Source: Isoetes taiwanensis | Taxonomy: Eukaryota; Streptophyta; Lycopodiopsida; Isoetales; Isoetaceae | DNA length: 64,000 bases | NCBI GenBank assembly: GCA_021234155.1 | Contig: JAJEKV010000005.1 | Coordinates: 2,978,215 to 3,042,214 of the forward strand | Direction: 5' to 3' | Part shown: piece by piece, positions 45,301 to 61,198 of the stretch | How the letters are laid out: every line of letters starts with the position of its first letter | Numbering within the stretch: position 1 is the stretch's first letter | The notes under the pieces: generated by a model | The model's database searches: none | What the model was told of the DNA's origin: nothing | Seen by the model: only the letters and a program-made list of their open reading frames with translations | Made by a program: the position numbers and the translations under genes

Positions 45301-45470
45301 TGTTCAAAGATCACCTGTTTTGAGACTTTGCTTGCAGACTTCCCTTGCAGACAAAGATCACCCGTTTTGACAAAGACCTATTCAGAAGACCTTGCAGACA
45401 AAGACCTGCTCAAAGATCACCCATTTTGACAGACTTCCCTTGCAGACAAAGATCACCCGCCAGAGAGGTG
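45301..45470. repeat. minisatellite of CTTGCAGACAAAGATCACCC-type units
   Basis: At least four degenerate copies of a roughly 25-45-bp unit containing TTGCAGACAAAGA and CAAAGATCACC with TTTTGACA. Confidence 0.75.
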
Positions 45471-45728
45471 CTGCCAGAGCTGGGTATGGCAAAAAATCTG
45501 CATCTAAGGGAGGCGACATGGAGTGGGGAGTCGAGAGTCGACATGGTAGGCAGAATCCTGATGTAAAAAATATTTGTGTCCTTGTTTAATGGTTGTAGCC
45601 AGCGCCCTAGCTTACCATGTAGGTAAAAACCATACCAAAGCCATGACCACACTGAAGCGGGAGCTCGAGGTTTCCATAGAAAGATCGCCGCAGCAAATTC
45701 TGCAGAAAAAACACGTCTCTGTCCCTCT

Positions 45729-45925
45729 GAAAAAAAAAAAAAAAAAAAAACCTATTCTGGAATACAAAACGTATTCCGGAATACATTTCCTTCTTTTTTT
45801 TTGAACCATGATCCAGTATCCCTCTTTTTTGAAAAAAAAAAAATCTATTCCGGAATACAAAGTATAATCCTCAATACATTTCCCTCTTTTTTTTTCACTG
45901 TGATTTAGTATCCCTCTTTTTCGAA
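45729..45925. repeat. two tandem units of about 100 bp starting with poly(A)
   Basis: Each unit has an A tract, CTATTC(C/T)GGAATACAAA, AATACATTTCC, a T tract, TGATC/TGATT, AGTATCCCTCTTTTT. The motif TTCCGGAAT is palindromic. Confidence 0.8.
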
Positions 45926-46425
45926 GTCGTCATGTATCTCTACGAAACAGACAAAAAACATCGCAAAGTTATTGAGGATTCAAAATTAGAATTTACCCTA
46001 ACTGTTAATACATGAAATTATAGTGTACTTTCCCGGAAATCCTTAGAAAATTCTACGAAAATAGCCATTTCTTGGCTATCGGAAATGTTTTGGAATGGCC
46101 GGATTTTTAAGGGTCGAACCCCCAATTTCGAACCCAACTTGTAACTTGTAAGCTATGACAGCAGTGAGAGGTTGGTTTATCATTCCTTCCTCTGCTCCAG
46201 CGTCCTGTTGAGGAAAGCCAGACCCTATATCTGCCCGAAAATCTCCTGCACAAGGCCTCCCACTACCGGAATCAATCCCAACGAAGCTGACATCCCCTTC
46301 TCGAAGCCATCTATCAGAGCTTGATCCACCACATCAGACTTTTTCACACACAAGGCGATTCTTCCAGATACAAGCTTTCTCTTTTCTTATAGAATGCATT
46401 CTTATTTCCTTCGCCCGGTTTTGCA

Positions 46426-46504
46426 ATGATATAATAGTTTCTTCATGCACTTGCATTGCGTTGCATGATATAATAGTTTTTTCATGCACATCCATTGCAT
46501 TGCA
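46426..46504. repeat. 39-bp tandem duplication
   Basis: ATGATATAATAGTTT...TTCATGCAC...CATTGC repeated twice in direct succession. Confidence 0.8.
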
Positions 46505-47222
46505 TGAATGCAACGTCGAGTCCAGTGAACACAAACTTGGTAATATTTGCTCTATTTGTATATGTACTTCAAACGGGGAACTAAAATTATATTTTACACT
46601 TTTGATCAATATGTTCAGGATCAATGTTTTCAGAGGTTGCAATGGCATCATCATAGTTTGCACTGCAGAAGTTCAACCACAAGGGCGAGTAGATTGGTAA
46701 TGCTTAGAGCGTTGCGTTGAAGTAAGCTTGAATTAGACCTAGTATTTCTTTGAAGTTTGTTTCTAAGCTGCTTTTAACAACGGGGAAGTCCACTACAATA
46801 TAATTGTGTCTGGCAATTGAGTCTGTCTTTGAAAGAAGTTACTGGTATGTTTTGGAAGAAAAGCATTATAGAAATGGATCCATATAATAGGTAAGCATAT
46901 AAATCACTAGTTAAGAAGAATGCGTCCCATCCATAACACTATGTAGTATGTATATATCCTTACACTGTGCGTGAACTGCAGCTGCCTCTATTTATCTGCA
47001 CTAGGTAGATTATTCACAAATGGTAAAGTGATGTAAGTTCTTTCATGGATTCTTCAGAGATAGGAAGGTCTGCTGATTCATCGTATAGCCAGATGCATTA
47101 CAAGATCTCACCAATAATAGCATCTGCTATCTATTTATATCAATTTACGTACATTTGTATTGATCTAGCTGTATCTCTTAGATTAAACTTGCTTTCGTTG
47201 ATGGCAATAATAATGAAAAGAT

Positions 47223-47304
47223 TTCATGGAAAGATATGCATGTCGGTGTAAATTGGATGTTTTTAGTAGGCTTCATGGAAAGATATGCATGTCGGTGTAA
47301 ATTG
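47223..47304. repeat. 33-bp direct repeats, offset 49 bp
   Basis: TTCATGGAAAGATATGCATG begins at 47223 and again at 47272. The 33-bp copies are identical. Confidence 0.9.
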
Positions 47305-47672
47305 CAGTAGAAGCATGCTGGAATGCTGTTGGAGAGGTTAATCTATGCGGACCACCATGCCCACTGTTCAAACTGTTTCAGTCATGTAGCAACTTCTAAA
47401 AGACAATACATGACATATACTTCATCCACAAGTGTTAACATCATGTAGCAGCTATAGATCTCATCATACAGATTAATCAGGTTTAACTCTACAGATAACA
47501 TGACTATTTGGTTCTATTGTGTTGTTCTTAATTGTATGGGTATCTAAATAGCATGGAGGGATGTTGTACATTGCCTAGTTTCCAAGGTTCATAACTGTGT
47601 TACTAGCTGATCCTTCAGTAAAAGCTTCAACATGCTATACACTTCCACTAAAACATTGTTATGCTTTTTCAG

Positions 47673-47860
47673 GATCGAGTACACGCTGCCAAAGGTCATT
47701 CTTTATTTGTCTGGTCAGGGTATAAGCATTGCGATAAAATTGTCACTTCATACAAGTTCTCAGCCAGGCATCCTGATTTTAGCCGTAAACAGTGTTCTCG
47801 CTTGCTCACTTATTTAACTATAAAGAGAGTGCAATTGTTATTTGTTCAGAAGCAAGAGGT
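47673..47860 (+). other. candidate orphan exon
   Basis: An open stretch between TTTTCAG and GGTAATG that reads DRVHAAKGHSLFVWSGYKHC and continues with SYKFSARHPDFSRKQ. The AG...GT borders and composition look exonic, but no flanking exon or family was recognised. It may be a gene fragment. Confidence 0.25.
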
Positions 47861-48072
47861 AATGTTTGATCTTATTCTTTATGATATGCAACTTTCTTTA
47901 TGCATAATCTAGAGATAAGAACATAAAAGGTTTAGATAATGTGTTGTCACTTTTATAGAATTAGGGAGAATTACAATCTTGGAAATGAAAAAGTAAGGTA
48001 TATGATACATCCCCTAAAGCTTATCAAGGATAATGTGGGAAATGCGCATAAATGCAACATTATAGATAAAAT

Positions 48073-49200
48073 CTATTGACAGAGTATATTCACCTGGTGT
48101 TGATGATGTATGCTGGAAGTGCTTTGGTATTGTGGTTGAACAGGGAGCTCTGGATTCCACCACTGATTTAAACCGTGGGCATTACTGATGCCTTCATTGG
48201 GACAAAGATGATCACACACATGCATGATGGCAGAGGGGATTAAGTGGTGAGGTATGGAACCATTAAACAGACCTCTAATAGTCTCATGGGGCATATGGCG
48301 GCTTCCCAATTTATTATGCAGGTAAAAATGGTTTCTAAAGTAATCAGCATAACCAGAAGAAATAGGATCCCGAGAATGCACATACAAATTCGGGTACCAA
48401 GCCCCTAGCATATGAAACTCAGTTTCGGACTTGAGCTTGGATTCATCCGATTTGATAGCATTGACAAGTCCGGCCTTAACAGTGCCGTAAACAAGGCTGA
48501 GTCTATCATAAGAATGGGGCGACAAAAAGGACTGAAAAGGGGCGCCAGAGGACGAAAAAGGAGGATTAAACAGGTGGGTTTCTATATATTTTCCCTTTGT
48601 GGCCATCAATTTGGCAGAAACAAGTCCTAGAGCAGCACCAAGGGAATGCCCAGTAATGATAATGGTTTGAATTCCATAATATTCGGCAGCTTTTTGCACT
48701 GCCTCATTTGCAGCACTTAAGCGATCTGTGGAGTCAACATACTGGCCATAGATTTTGAGATCCACCACGTAATCGCTGATGTTATTTTTCATGGTGCCCC
48801 GAAATGCAAGAACGATTTGGGGTGCAGCTGCCGGTTTTTGCAGATCTGATCGCCACCCAAATACTGCTCCATCCACATTGCCTCTGCTGGTTATTTGCTG
48901 CAGCAATTGGTAGTTGAAATTCGTCCACCAGGGTGGCCCCAATGTGGATGATTTACCCTTTGTGCCATTTTCTGTGTCCCGCTGTAGTGCATATACTCCT
49001 CGGACTAGACATGCTAAGATTGCTCGCTTGTGCAACGGATTTGACCTGTCAGGTTCCCAAAAATTTATATTTAGTTCTATGTTTTAGATGTTCAAACGCT
49101 AGATCTAGCATTCCAAGTAAAGGTACCAGTCATAGTAGAAGTGCTTCGGTCCAATCAGATCAAATCGATAGATGTTGTCATCGCTGCCTCCATGCGACAT
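48073..49200 (-). CDS. alpha/beta-hydrolase, lipase class 3-like (At4g10955 type)
   Basis: Two exons on the minus strand: exon 1 at 49200-49127 (MSHGGSDDNIYRF...) and exon 2 at 49045-48073, joined at a W codon by an 81-bp GT-AG intron. The product has 348 residues, about the usual length of the plant family annotated as GDSL esterase/lipase At4g10955. The alpha/beta-hydrolase triad can be placed: Ser in the nucleophile elbow GHSLG (about residue 158), Asp in VHSRDPIS, and His in HHLIPSA. A Y-x-x-F-R-G-T-like strand reads VLAFRGTMK. No signal peptide is obvious, so it is probably intracellular. It is expected to hydrolyse acyl esters; the natural substrate is unknown. A pseudogene copy lies at 59163-60051. 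The start codon fits the family N-terminus (FDLIGPKH). Confidence 0.88.
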
Positions 49201-50205
49201 CTTCCAATCCAACACGAATGGCTATTTGTGCATCTTTATTTTCATATAAGTTGTTATATAGGCTCCCGAGGTATTGACCATGTCATAGCAAGACAATGTC
49301 CCGAGGTATTGACCATATAGCAAGACAACTTTATTCATTTCATGCATGTGTAATCAATGTAAAATATTAAACTCTATATGAGTAATGAGTATGTTCTATT
49401 ATTTCGTTTGGTATTTGGGGAGGGTATCTCTGGCATGGTTGGGCCTAGATTTTGGCTGGGTATTGTATGGAAAATCGTAGAGGAAGCCCCTTCGCTTTTT
49501 TACATTAGGTTTGAGAACGCTTGTTTGCTTCCAAAAAGCAAGGGTGCTTGTTGGCTTGAGCATTGCAAAAATATTCTATTAAGACTTAACACAAGACATG
49601 GTTTGAATAGAAGGATGGGGAAGGATCCGGATGTTTCTTTTTATGAGTTTGTCCATGGGCATGGATGGATCATCGGCCACCAAGCTCTTCCCATTTCGTT
49701 CGTTTGTTCTTGCTTCGATTCGATTGCAACCTCCTCATCTTGATATGTCCGGGCAAATAAGAAGAAGAGGTAGAAGCGGATATTCAATTCTCTTGATTGT
49801 TATTCGAGTTATTTGCATGGCGGTGATTATGGGGTTCTTCAAAAATCCGGCAGATGGAGATTGAGAGTGTCGAAATTATTGGGTTCTTTGCCTAGATCGG
49901 AGCGTACCGTTGATTGCAAAATGACCGTTTCATTCCGGCAGTCCCGTTGATTCTGGGCAGTTGTGAGCCCGCCAAAGCCCGGCAAGCCTCTGCAGCCCGG
50001 GCTCGGGCTCAGCTACCTTTGGGGTTTTTTTTCCTCTCTAACCATGTATTGCTTTTGGACCATTGGAAGTGGCAGGCGTTTTAGGGGCGAAAAATTTAAT
50101 GGCCCTTGATTTCGTATGGAGCACAGAATATTCCAGCAATCAATGGCCAGAAATGAAGGATACAAAAAAACCCGATAAGGAATGAATAATAAGGAAATGA
50201 AGAGA
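49201..50205. other. region upstream of the lipase; no supported gene
   Basis: Contains a duplicated TGTCCCGAGGTATTGACCAT... near 49290 and a 121-codon open frame (49378-49743) without recognised motifs. The stretch near 49340-49375 (GCATGTGTAATCAAT, TAAAATATTAAAC) is the paralogous empty site for the MITE at 62843-63029. Confidence 0.45.
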
Positions 50206-50397
50206 TGCTATATTTGAAAAAGATATTTTAAATAGGTAATGTAGCTTCCATGAAGGGTGCTTCATTTCATGCATGTGAAATTGTCAAGCTCCCTTCGCTT
50301 CAATTACATTAGGATATGGAACTGGGCCCTCCCATTATAAGAGCAAGGTTGGATGTGCTAAACTGAGGAGTTCTCTATAGAAACTATTCTATTCTAT
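50206..50397. repeat. segmental duplication block, copy 1
   Basis: About 190 bp, TGCTATATTTGAAAAAGATA to ACTATTCTATTCTAT, nearly identical to 63061-63257. Together with the lipase pair it marks one duplicated segment in the same order and orientation. Confidence 0.85.
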
Positions 50398-51470
50398 ATG
50401 TAACACAAAGGTTTAAGGGCTTGACAATAATTCAAAGGTGTCCAGGATGCTTCTTATATATATGTCTAATTGTTTGTCCACTAGTCCATGGAATATGTGT
50501 GCAGTCAACACAAACATTGTTGTCTAGCCTTAGTCTATACTTCATATTATCATATAAATAAATAACTCATTAAACATTATACCAACATTAATAGTCCAAG
50601 TAGTATATGGCGGTAATGTAATATAGGCGGTAACGACGTAAGGATTGAAAATATTTGATTAATGGTGATTACAACTTAAACACATGTTGCCCAAGAAGAA
50701 CTAGAAAGAGCAATTTAACAACAATGGGACCGATGACTGCATCCTCATACAAAGCATTTCTAATACTAACGTCGCAATCCAAAACACCCCAAAGTTCGTA
50801 TGCCCTCGAATACCAAATCTGGTCACCATATAATAGCACAGATGCTTTTGACAACCTGAAAAAAAAAAACACAAATAATTAGCTAACACTACATAAATCT
50901 AGATAATTAATTAACCTAGTTAAACAATTGACCTAGTTAAACAATTAACCTACACATCAAACAAAAATAAACACAAAAAAGTACCTACAATATGTGTAAT
51001 CTGATGGTCACGATCGGCCAACAATTCTTCCTCAAATTGGAAAGTGATTTCTGCTGCCTTTTTCTTCGTAGAACCAATCCTTGCATGCCTTAATTATTCC
51101 ACAGCACCAACAAATGCCTTGACGGCCTGACTAAATATTGGATTAGTTAAAATATTAAATCGTGTCTTATCAATCCATGTCTCCTCAATTATCATATCCT
51201 CTTTTTTTCTGACAATACGTCCAATAGTCTTGAAAAATTATTGAGGCTACAAGAAAACAAATAAAATCAAAATAGAATAGAATAGAATAGAATAGAATAG
51301 AATAGAAGTACTGACCTGCTAGAAGAAAACATCTTTCTATTATTTTTCTTCAACATCTTTCTATTATTTTTCTTCACTTGTATGATAAACATAACAAGCA
51401 TCTCATTTAGTTCGAGCAAAGGGATACCTTCAATTTAGTTCGAGCAAAGGGATACCTTCAATCTCATTCT
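50398..51470. other. anonymous intergenic DNA
   Basis: No supported gene. It contains an (AATAG)n microsatellite at 51269-51308 and a tandem ATTTAGTTCGAGCAAAGGGA duplication near 51406 and 51435. Confidence 0.4.
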
Positions 51471-53045
51471 AGAGAGTTCTATAATGTAAGGGAATCTATG
51501 AGAATATAAGAGAATTTACAGGAATGTAAGGGAATCTAAGGAAATACTTCTACAAAGTTCTAGGATATTCTGAAAGTTTCAAAATGTTCCTAAAAGTCCT
51601 AAAATGCTCTAAAAAGTTCTAGAATGTAAAGAAATTTTTTTTTTTTTGATAAACGTGGACCTTTATTACTCAGAAGAATACAAAGAGTACATGGGGGACT
51701 CAAAACCCAGTGGAGAAGATATCCACTAGAGCAACACTACCCACCACATACATAACATAGAAAAGCAGAGAACACAAATCACCATGAGCACAACTGTTTG
51801 CTATGAATAGGTGTGAATCTGAAGATATTGCTCCCAAATGACACTTTTGATGTCATCCTTTAAGGAAGAACACTTGTACGCCTTCACAATGCGACTACGG
51901 GCATCGCTAAGCACTTGCATATCTGAAAAGAGCTATCCCTTGAAGATGAGGAGATTTCGTCTCTTCCAGATGGACCAAATGATCCAAGCAGATGCTAAGT
52001 GGAAAGCCCAGAATAAAAAAGAAGAATCTAAAGAAGTAAAGAAGAATCTAAGAATCCAGAAGAATCTAAGGGAATCTAAGAAAATCTCATGAAATATAAG
52101 GGAATCTAAGAAAATATTCATAAGTCTAGGGGAATCTCTTAAAATCTAAGGGAATCTTGATGAAATCTTAGAGTACCTAGAGGAATCTTCATAGAATCTA
52201 TCTGAATCTCATATAATGTAAGGGAACTAGGGCAATCTCATAAAATCTAAAGGGATCTAAGGCAATCTTCATAAAATCTTGGAGAATCTAGAGAAATCTA
52301 ATGGAATCTAAAGGGAATCTTCATAGAATGCAAGGAACCTCATAAAATCTAAGGGAATCTAATGGAAACTTATAAAATTTTGAGGAATCTTCACGAAACC
52401 TTTGAGAATGTAAGACAACCTCAATATAATCTTAGAGAATCTACGAATGTAGAGGAATTTCAAGAGATTCCTTGGGAATCTAAGGCACGACAGGAACTTT
52501 CACCGTAGGAACATACTAAAACTGGAACAATGCGCCATATATCTAACATATATGTTCTTATACTTGACGCTATCTGGACGCCGGTTCAAATCCTACGACC
52601 CACATTGCTCGGGACACATCCTACGGCCCAGATGGCTTGGGAGTTTCTATCAGCCCATCCTATGGCTCATGTTGATTTGATCCGATCCTATGGTCGAGAT
52701 GGCTTGAGAGTTTCTATCTAACACATCCTACTATCCAAATTGATTTGATCTGATCGTATGGTTGAGAGGGCTTGGGAACTTATATGTAATAGATCCTACT
52801 GTCCAGGTTGATTTGATCCTGATCGTCGATCCGACATCCTACGGCTCACGCTGCTTTGAGACACATCCATAGAATCTATTTGAATCTCATATAATGTAAG
52901 GGAACTAGGGCAATCTCATAAAATCTAAACGGATCTAAGGGAATCTAAGGGGATCTAAGGCAATCTTCATAAAATCTTGGAGAATCTAGGGGAATCTTAT
53001 GGAATCTAAAGGGAATCTTCATAGAATGCAAGGGACCTCATAAAT
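51471..53045. repeat. GGAATCTAAG-type degenerate tandem array
   Basis: Many variants of GGAATCTAAGGGAATCT and CTCATAAAATCTAA. A block of about 165 bp (52191-52350, ATAGAATCTATCTGAATCTC...) recurs at 52868-53044. The array is interrupted by an L1 fragment (51634-52015) and by about 300 bp of different degenerate repeats (52560-52865, CATCCTACGGCCCA-like units of about 75 bp). Confidence 0.8.
51634..52015 (-). mobile_element. L1-type LINE 3' fragment with poly(A) tail
   Basis: A T14 run at 51634-51647 is the poly(A) tail of a minus-strand retroposon. Its reading ends with ASAWIIWSIWKRRNLLIFKG, then a stop and further C-terminal-like text. The W-x2-W-x2-R-N-x2-I-F pattern is typical of the C-terminal tail of plant L1 ORF2. 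Only the last few hundred bases are present. Confidence 0.65.
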
Positions 53046-53686
53046 TAAATTGCATGCTCATATTAAGCGTTTTAGACAGAAATTTCATATGGCTTGTCTG
53101 TGAGAACATGGAATTACATGTACATCTATAGGCCCAAAAGATGAACTTTAATAAATGACGGTTCTGAGAGAAAAATTTAAAAGCTTTCCAAGATAATTGG
53201 AGTAAAGTCTAATTAAGTACTCTCTTTGTCACATGAAAGAGGACCAACATTGAGGTAATATTGAGTTGGCATGGGGTTGGCATTGATGGGTTATCCTTTA
53301 TGGCTTTTCAACTTATTGTCGACAATGTTGGGAGTCTAACAATATTATAATTCCAATAGTCTTAAGAATAATAAAGGTTCGCATCCTTAAAAATAGGAAA
53401 ACAAAAAATTATGATTTGCTAGCTGTTGACAAAATAACATCTTAACAAAAGGTAACATGGCAACTTGGAGGATGGTGTTTGATAAGTCTTCCATTAATTA
53501 ATGTCTGCAATATTTGCAAAACGTATGTATTTTTGTGGCCATGAATAAGTTATAGCAATGAACCTGTGTTTAGTTGACCATGAATAAGGATTATTTGATG
53601 GTGATGGAGGATATAATCTTATCAAAACAGGAGGCCAAAGCTTAGATAGTGTGTTCTTAGATGAGAGCTTAGATTCTTCCGGCAGC
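53046..53686 (+). other. upstream region of the beta-glucosidase gene
   Basis: No other gene seen. It should contain the promoter. A weak TATAATC lies at about 53611, 75 bp before the start codon, but I cannot place the transcription start. Confidence 0.4.
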
Positions 53687-58408
<4,722 letters not shown>

Positions 58409-59162
58409 AAGTATATTTATACCTTGGAGAACAATTGTCCTTCATGAGAAGTCTCAGAAGGCAAGTGTTAAAAAAACTAGCACGCGTAGAGCTTTATTCA
58501 TTGTGTAAGTGGATGGCAAATTGAGACTTTTGAGCATTATTTCTGTTTTAGGTCAGTCTAGCCATCTCTTTCATGTCACATTAACCTATTGTTTGGAAGA
58601 AGTTGCAAGGTTAATTTATCCTACTATTTCGAATAAATTGTAGAGTCCTTAGTTTGGGCTAGTTGCTAGAGGCGCTAGTACCATATTTTTTAGGAATTGA
58701 ACACTTCAGTGTCAACTGCACTCCTACTTTACATGAGATTTTCATGGTGTATTTGTTTGAGTTGTCTTATGCATAGACTTATATTTCTGCCTCCAATTTT
58801 TTTTTTTTATATTTTTGTACAAGATAAAACTTGTTATACCTCAAGAAAGCAAAGTGTTGAAGTTCTTTTTTAAAATGCCACTTAACAAAATGATCATATC
58901 ATCATTTGTTAGAAACCAAGCTCGGCGTTGCTAGGCAAAAGTTGGATGCATGTCAATGACTTTTTGCTTTTGAATCTAAAACACTTTGCAATATCATAGT
59001 TTCCCCATCAAAGACTTCCTTGTTGTTCTAAAAGACCACCGTCTATATCATATCCTATAACAAGGTGCTGCGCATGGACAGTTGCCCTCCATGGCCGGAG
59101 GGTGAAGTGGCTTAAATTTGACAATCAATTCAAAACCATAACCCTGAACATTTGGAAACAAA
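58409..59162. other. region downstream of the GH1 gene
   Basis: No gene supported. It includes the GH1 3' untranslated region; AATAAA-like AATAAATTG lies at about 58632. Confidence 0.4.
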
Positions 59163-60051
59163 CATTACTGATGCCTTCATTGGGACAGAGATGATCATAC
59201 ACATGCATGATGGCAGAGGGGATTAAGTGGTGAGATATGGAACCATTAAACAGACCTCTAATAGTCTCATGGCGCCTTCCCAATTTATTATGCAGGTAAA
59301 AATGGTTTCTAAAGTAATCAGCATAATCCGAAGAAATAGGATCCCAATAATGCACATACAAATTCGAGTACTAGGCCCCTAGCATATGGAACTCTGTTTC
59401 GGACTTGAGCTTGGATTCATTCGATTTGATAGCATTGACAAGTCCGGCCTTAACAGTGCTGTAAACAAGGCTGAGTCTATCATAAGAATGGGGCGACAAA
59501 AAGGACTGAATAGGGGCACCAGAGGACGAAAAATGAGATTAAACATGTGGGTTTCTATATATTTTCCCTTTGTGGCCATCAATCTAGCAGAAACAAGTCC
59601 TAGAGCAGCACACAGGGAATGCCCAGTATAATGATAATAATGTTTTGAATACCATAAAATCTTCAGCTTTTTGCATTGCCTCATTTGCAGCACTTAAGCG
59701 ATCTGTGGAGTCAACATACTGGTTATAGATTTTGAGATCCACCACGTAATCGCTGGTGTTATTTTTCATGGTGCCCCGAATGCAAGAACGATTTGGGGTG
59801 CAGCTGCCGGTTTTTGCAGATCTGATCGCCACCCAAATACTGCTCCATCCACATTGCCTCTGCTGGTTATTTGTCCAGCAATTGGTAGTTGAAATTCGTC
59901 CACCAGGGTGGCCCCAATGTGGATGATTTACCTTTTGTGCCATTTTCTGTGTCCCGCTGTAGAGCATATACTCCTCGGACTAGACATGCTAAGATTGCTC
60001 GCTTGTGCAACAAATTTGACCTGTTGGGTTCCCAAAAATTTATGTTTAGTT
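59163..60051 (-). pseudogene. lipase (At4g10955-type) pseudogene
   Basis: About 92-95 percent similar to 48177-49080 of the intact gene, same orientation. Exon 1 is missing. A Trp codon before the conserved YPNLYVH segment has become a stop (LGA-stop-YSNLYVH near 59372). Short deletions shift the frame near 59275, 59530, 59780 and 59875. The nucleophile elbow reads GHSLC instead of GHSLG. Homology ends at the 48177 and 49080 equivalents, so both the C-terminal end and the start are lost. It lies 0.75 kb beyond the GH1 gene. Confidence 0.9.
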
Positions 60052-60055
60052 CTTT

Positions 60056-60940
60056 CGCATGTTCTTTCTTTTTCTTTTTCTTTTTCCTTTTCATAGGCCT
60101 TTCATACATTTGTTTTCTTTTCTTATTTAGCTATACTTAGCTTTTCTTTTTTTGCTTCCTTTTTTTTCCTTTCTTCACCATTTTTCTCTTCCATTTTTTC
60201 TCATGCTCTTTCCCCCTTCCCTTTCCTCGTTTCCCTCTTTCCCCTTTTCCCGTATCCTTTTTTTGGGTTCCCTTTCCCCCTTTTGTCTTCACTTTTTATA
60301 TTATTTTATTTTTCTTTTTTCATGCTCTTTTTCCCTTCCCTTCTCCCCATTCTTTTCTTATTCCCCCTTTTCCCTTCTTTTTTCCTCATTTTCCCAACCT
60401 CACTCTTCCCCTTTTCTGGATGCCCTTTTTCCCCTCCCTTTCCATCTTTGTTTTTCTTATCCCTTTTCCTTTTCCCATGTCATTTTCTCCTTCCTTTTTC
60501 CTATTTCCTCAATGCTTTCCCTTTTCTCCTTTTTTTCCCCCCATTTTCTCCCTTTTCCCATCCTTTTTTTTTCTCCCTTTTCCCCTTTCTTCAACCTTTC
60601 TCTCTTCCCTTTTTTTTCGTTAATGCCCTTTTCTCTTTCCCTTTTCAGTTTACCTCTTCCCTTTCCTTATATTATATTCTATTCTATTCCATGTTCCATT
60701 TTCCTTTTTCCCTCTTTATTTCTCTCCTCTTTTTCTTCTCCTTTTTCTGTGCATTTTTATCTTCTCTTATCCCCATCCTTTTCCTTTCCCTTTCCCTTTC
60801 CCTTTCCCTTTCCCTTTCCCTTTCCCTTTCCCTTTTCTTTTTTCCCTTTCCTCTTGCTTTTTTTCCCTTCACATTCTCTATTTCCTCTTCCCTTTTCTTT
60901 TTCCTTTTCCCACCTTTTCCTTTACCCTTTCCCCATAAAA
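60056..60940. repeat. polypyrimidine tract (plus strand), about 0.9 kb
   Basis: Almost entirely C and T on the plus strand, made of CCTTTT/TTCCC variants, with a regular (CCCTTT)n core at about 60785-60835. Long open frames here (serine, phenylalanine, proline) are composition artefacts. It directly abuts the lipase pseudogene. Confidence 0.9.
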
Positions 60941-61198
60941 GATCAAAGCATGACCAATCACGGTGGTGGAAAGTCGTGCGATAAATCTTGGCCTTAGGAT
61001 GCACCCAGATGATCTCGGCCATGCAAGTTAGGGCTTGATCCAATCCAAGACTTATGGTATAACATCTTATATTATAAAATTATAGCGTGTGTCTTCAATG
61101 GAGCCCTAAATCGGACGATCGAGGATTTGATTGACCAATGGTGGAGATGATGTGTGCGTGTCTTCAACTAAAATTTCATCTCGACTATGGCTTCAATA
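60941..61198. other. unique spacer between the pyrimidine and purine tracts
   Basis: About 258 bp of ordinary composition. AGCCCTAAATCGGACGATC near 61101 resembles a sequence near 8680. No gene. Confidence 0.6.

Noticed and set aside
49378-49743. 121-codon frame upstream of the lipase
   Set aside because: No motif and no counterpart in the duplicated copy; likely chance or repeat-derived.
60152-60997. A 281-codon plus-strand open frame
   Set aside because: Pure C/T repeat composition, no domain, and it ends in unique sequence without sense.
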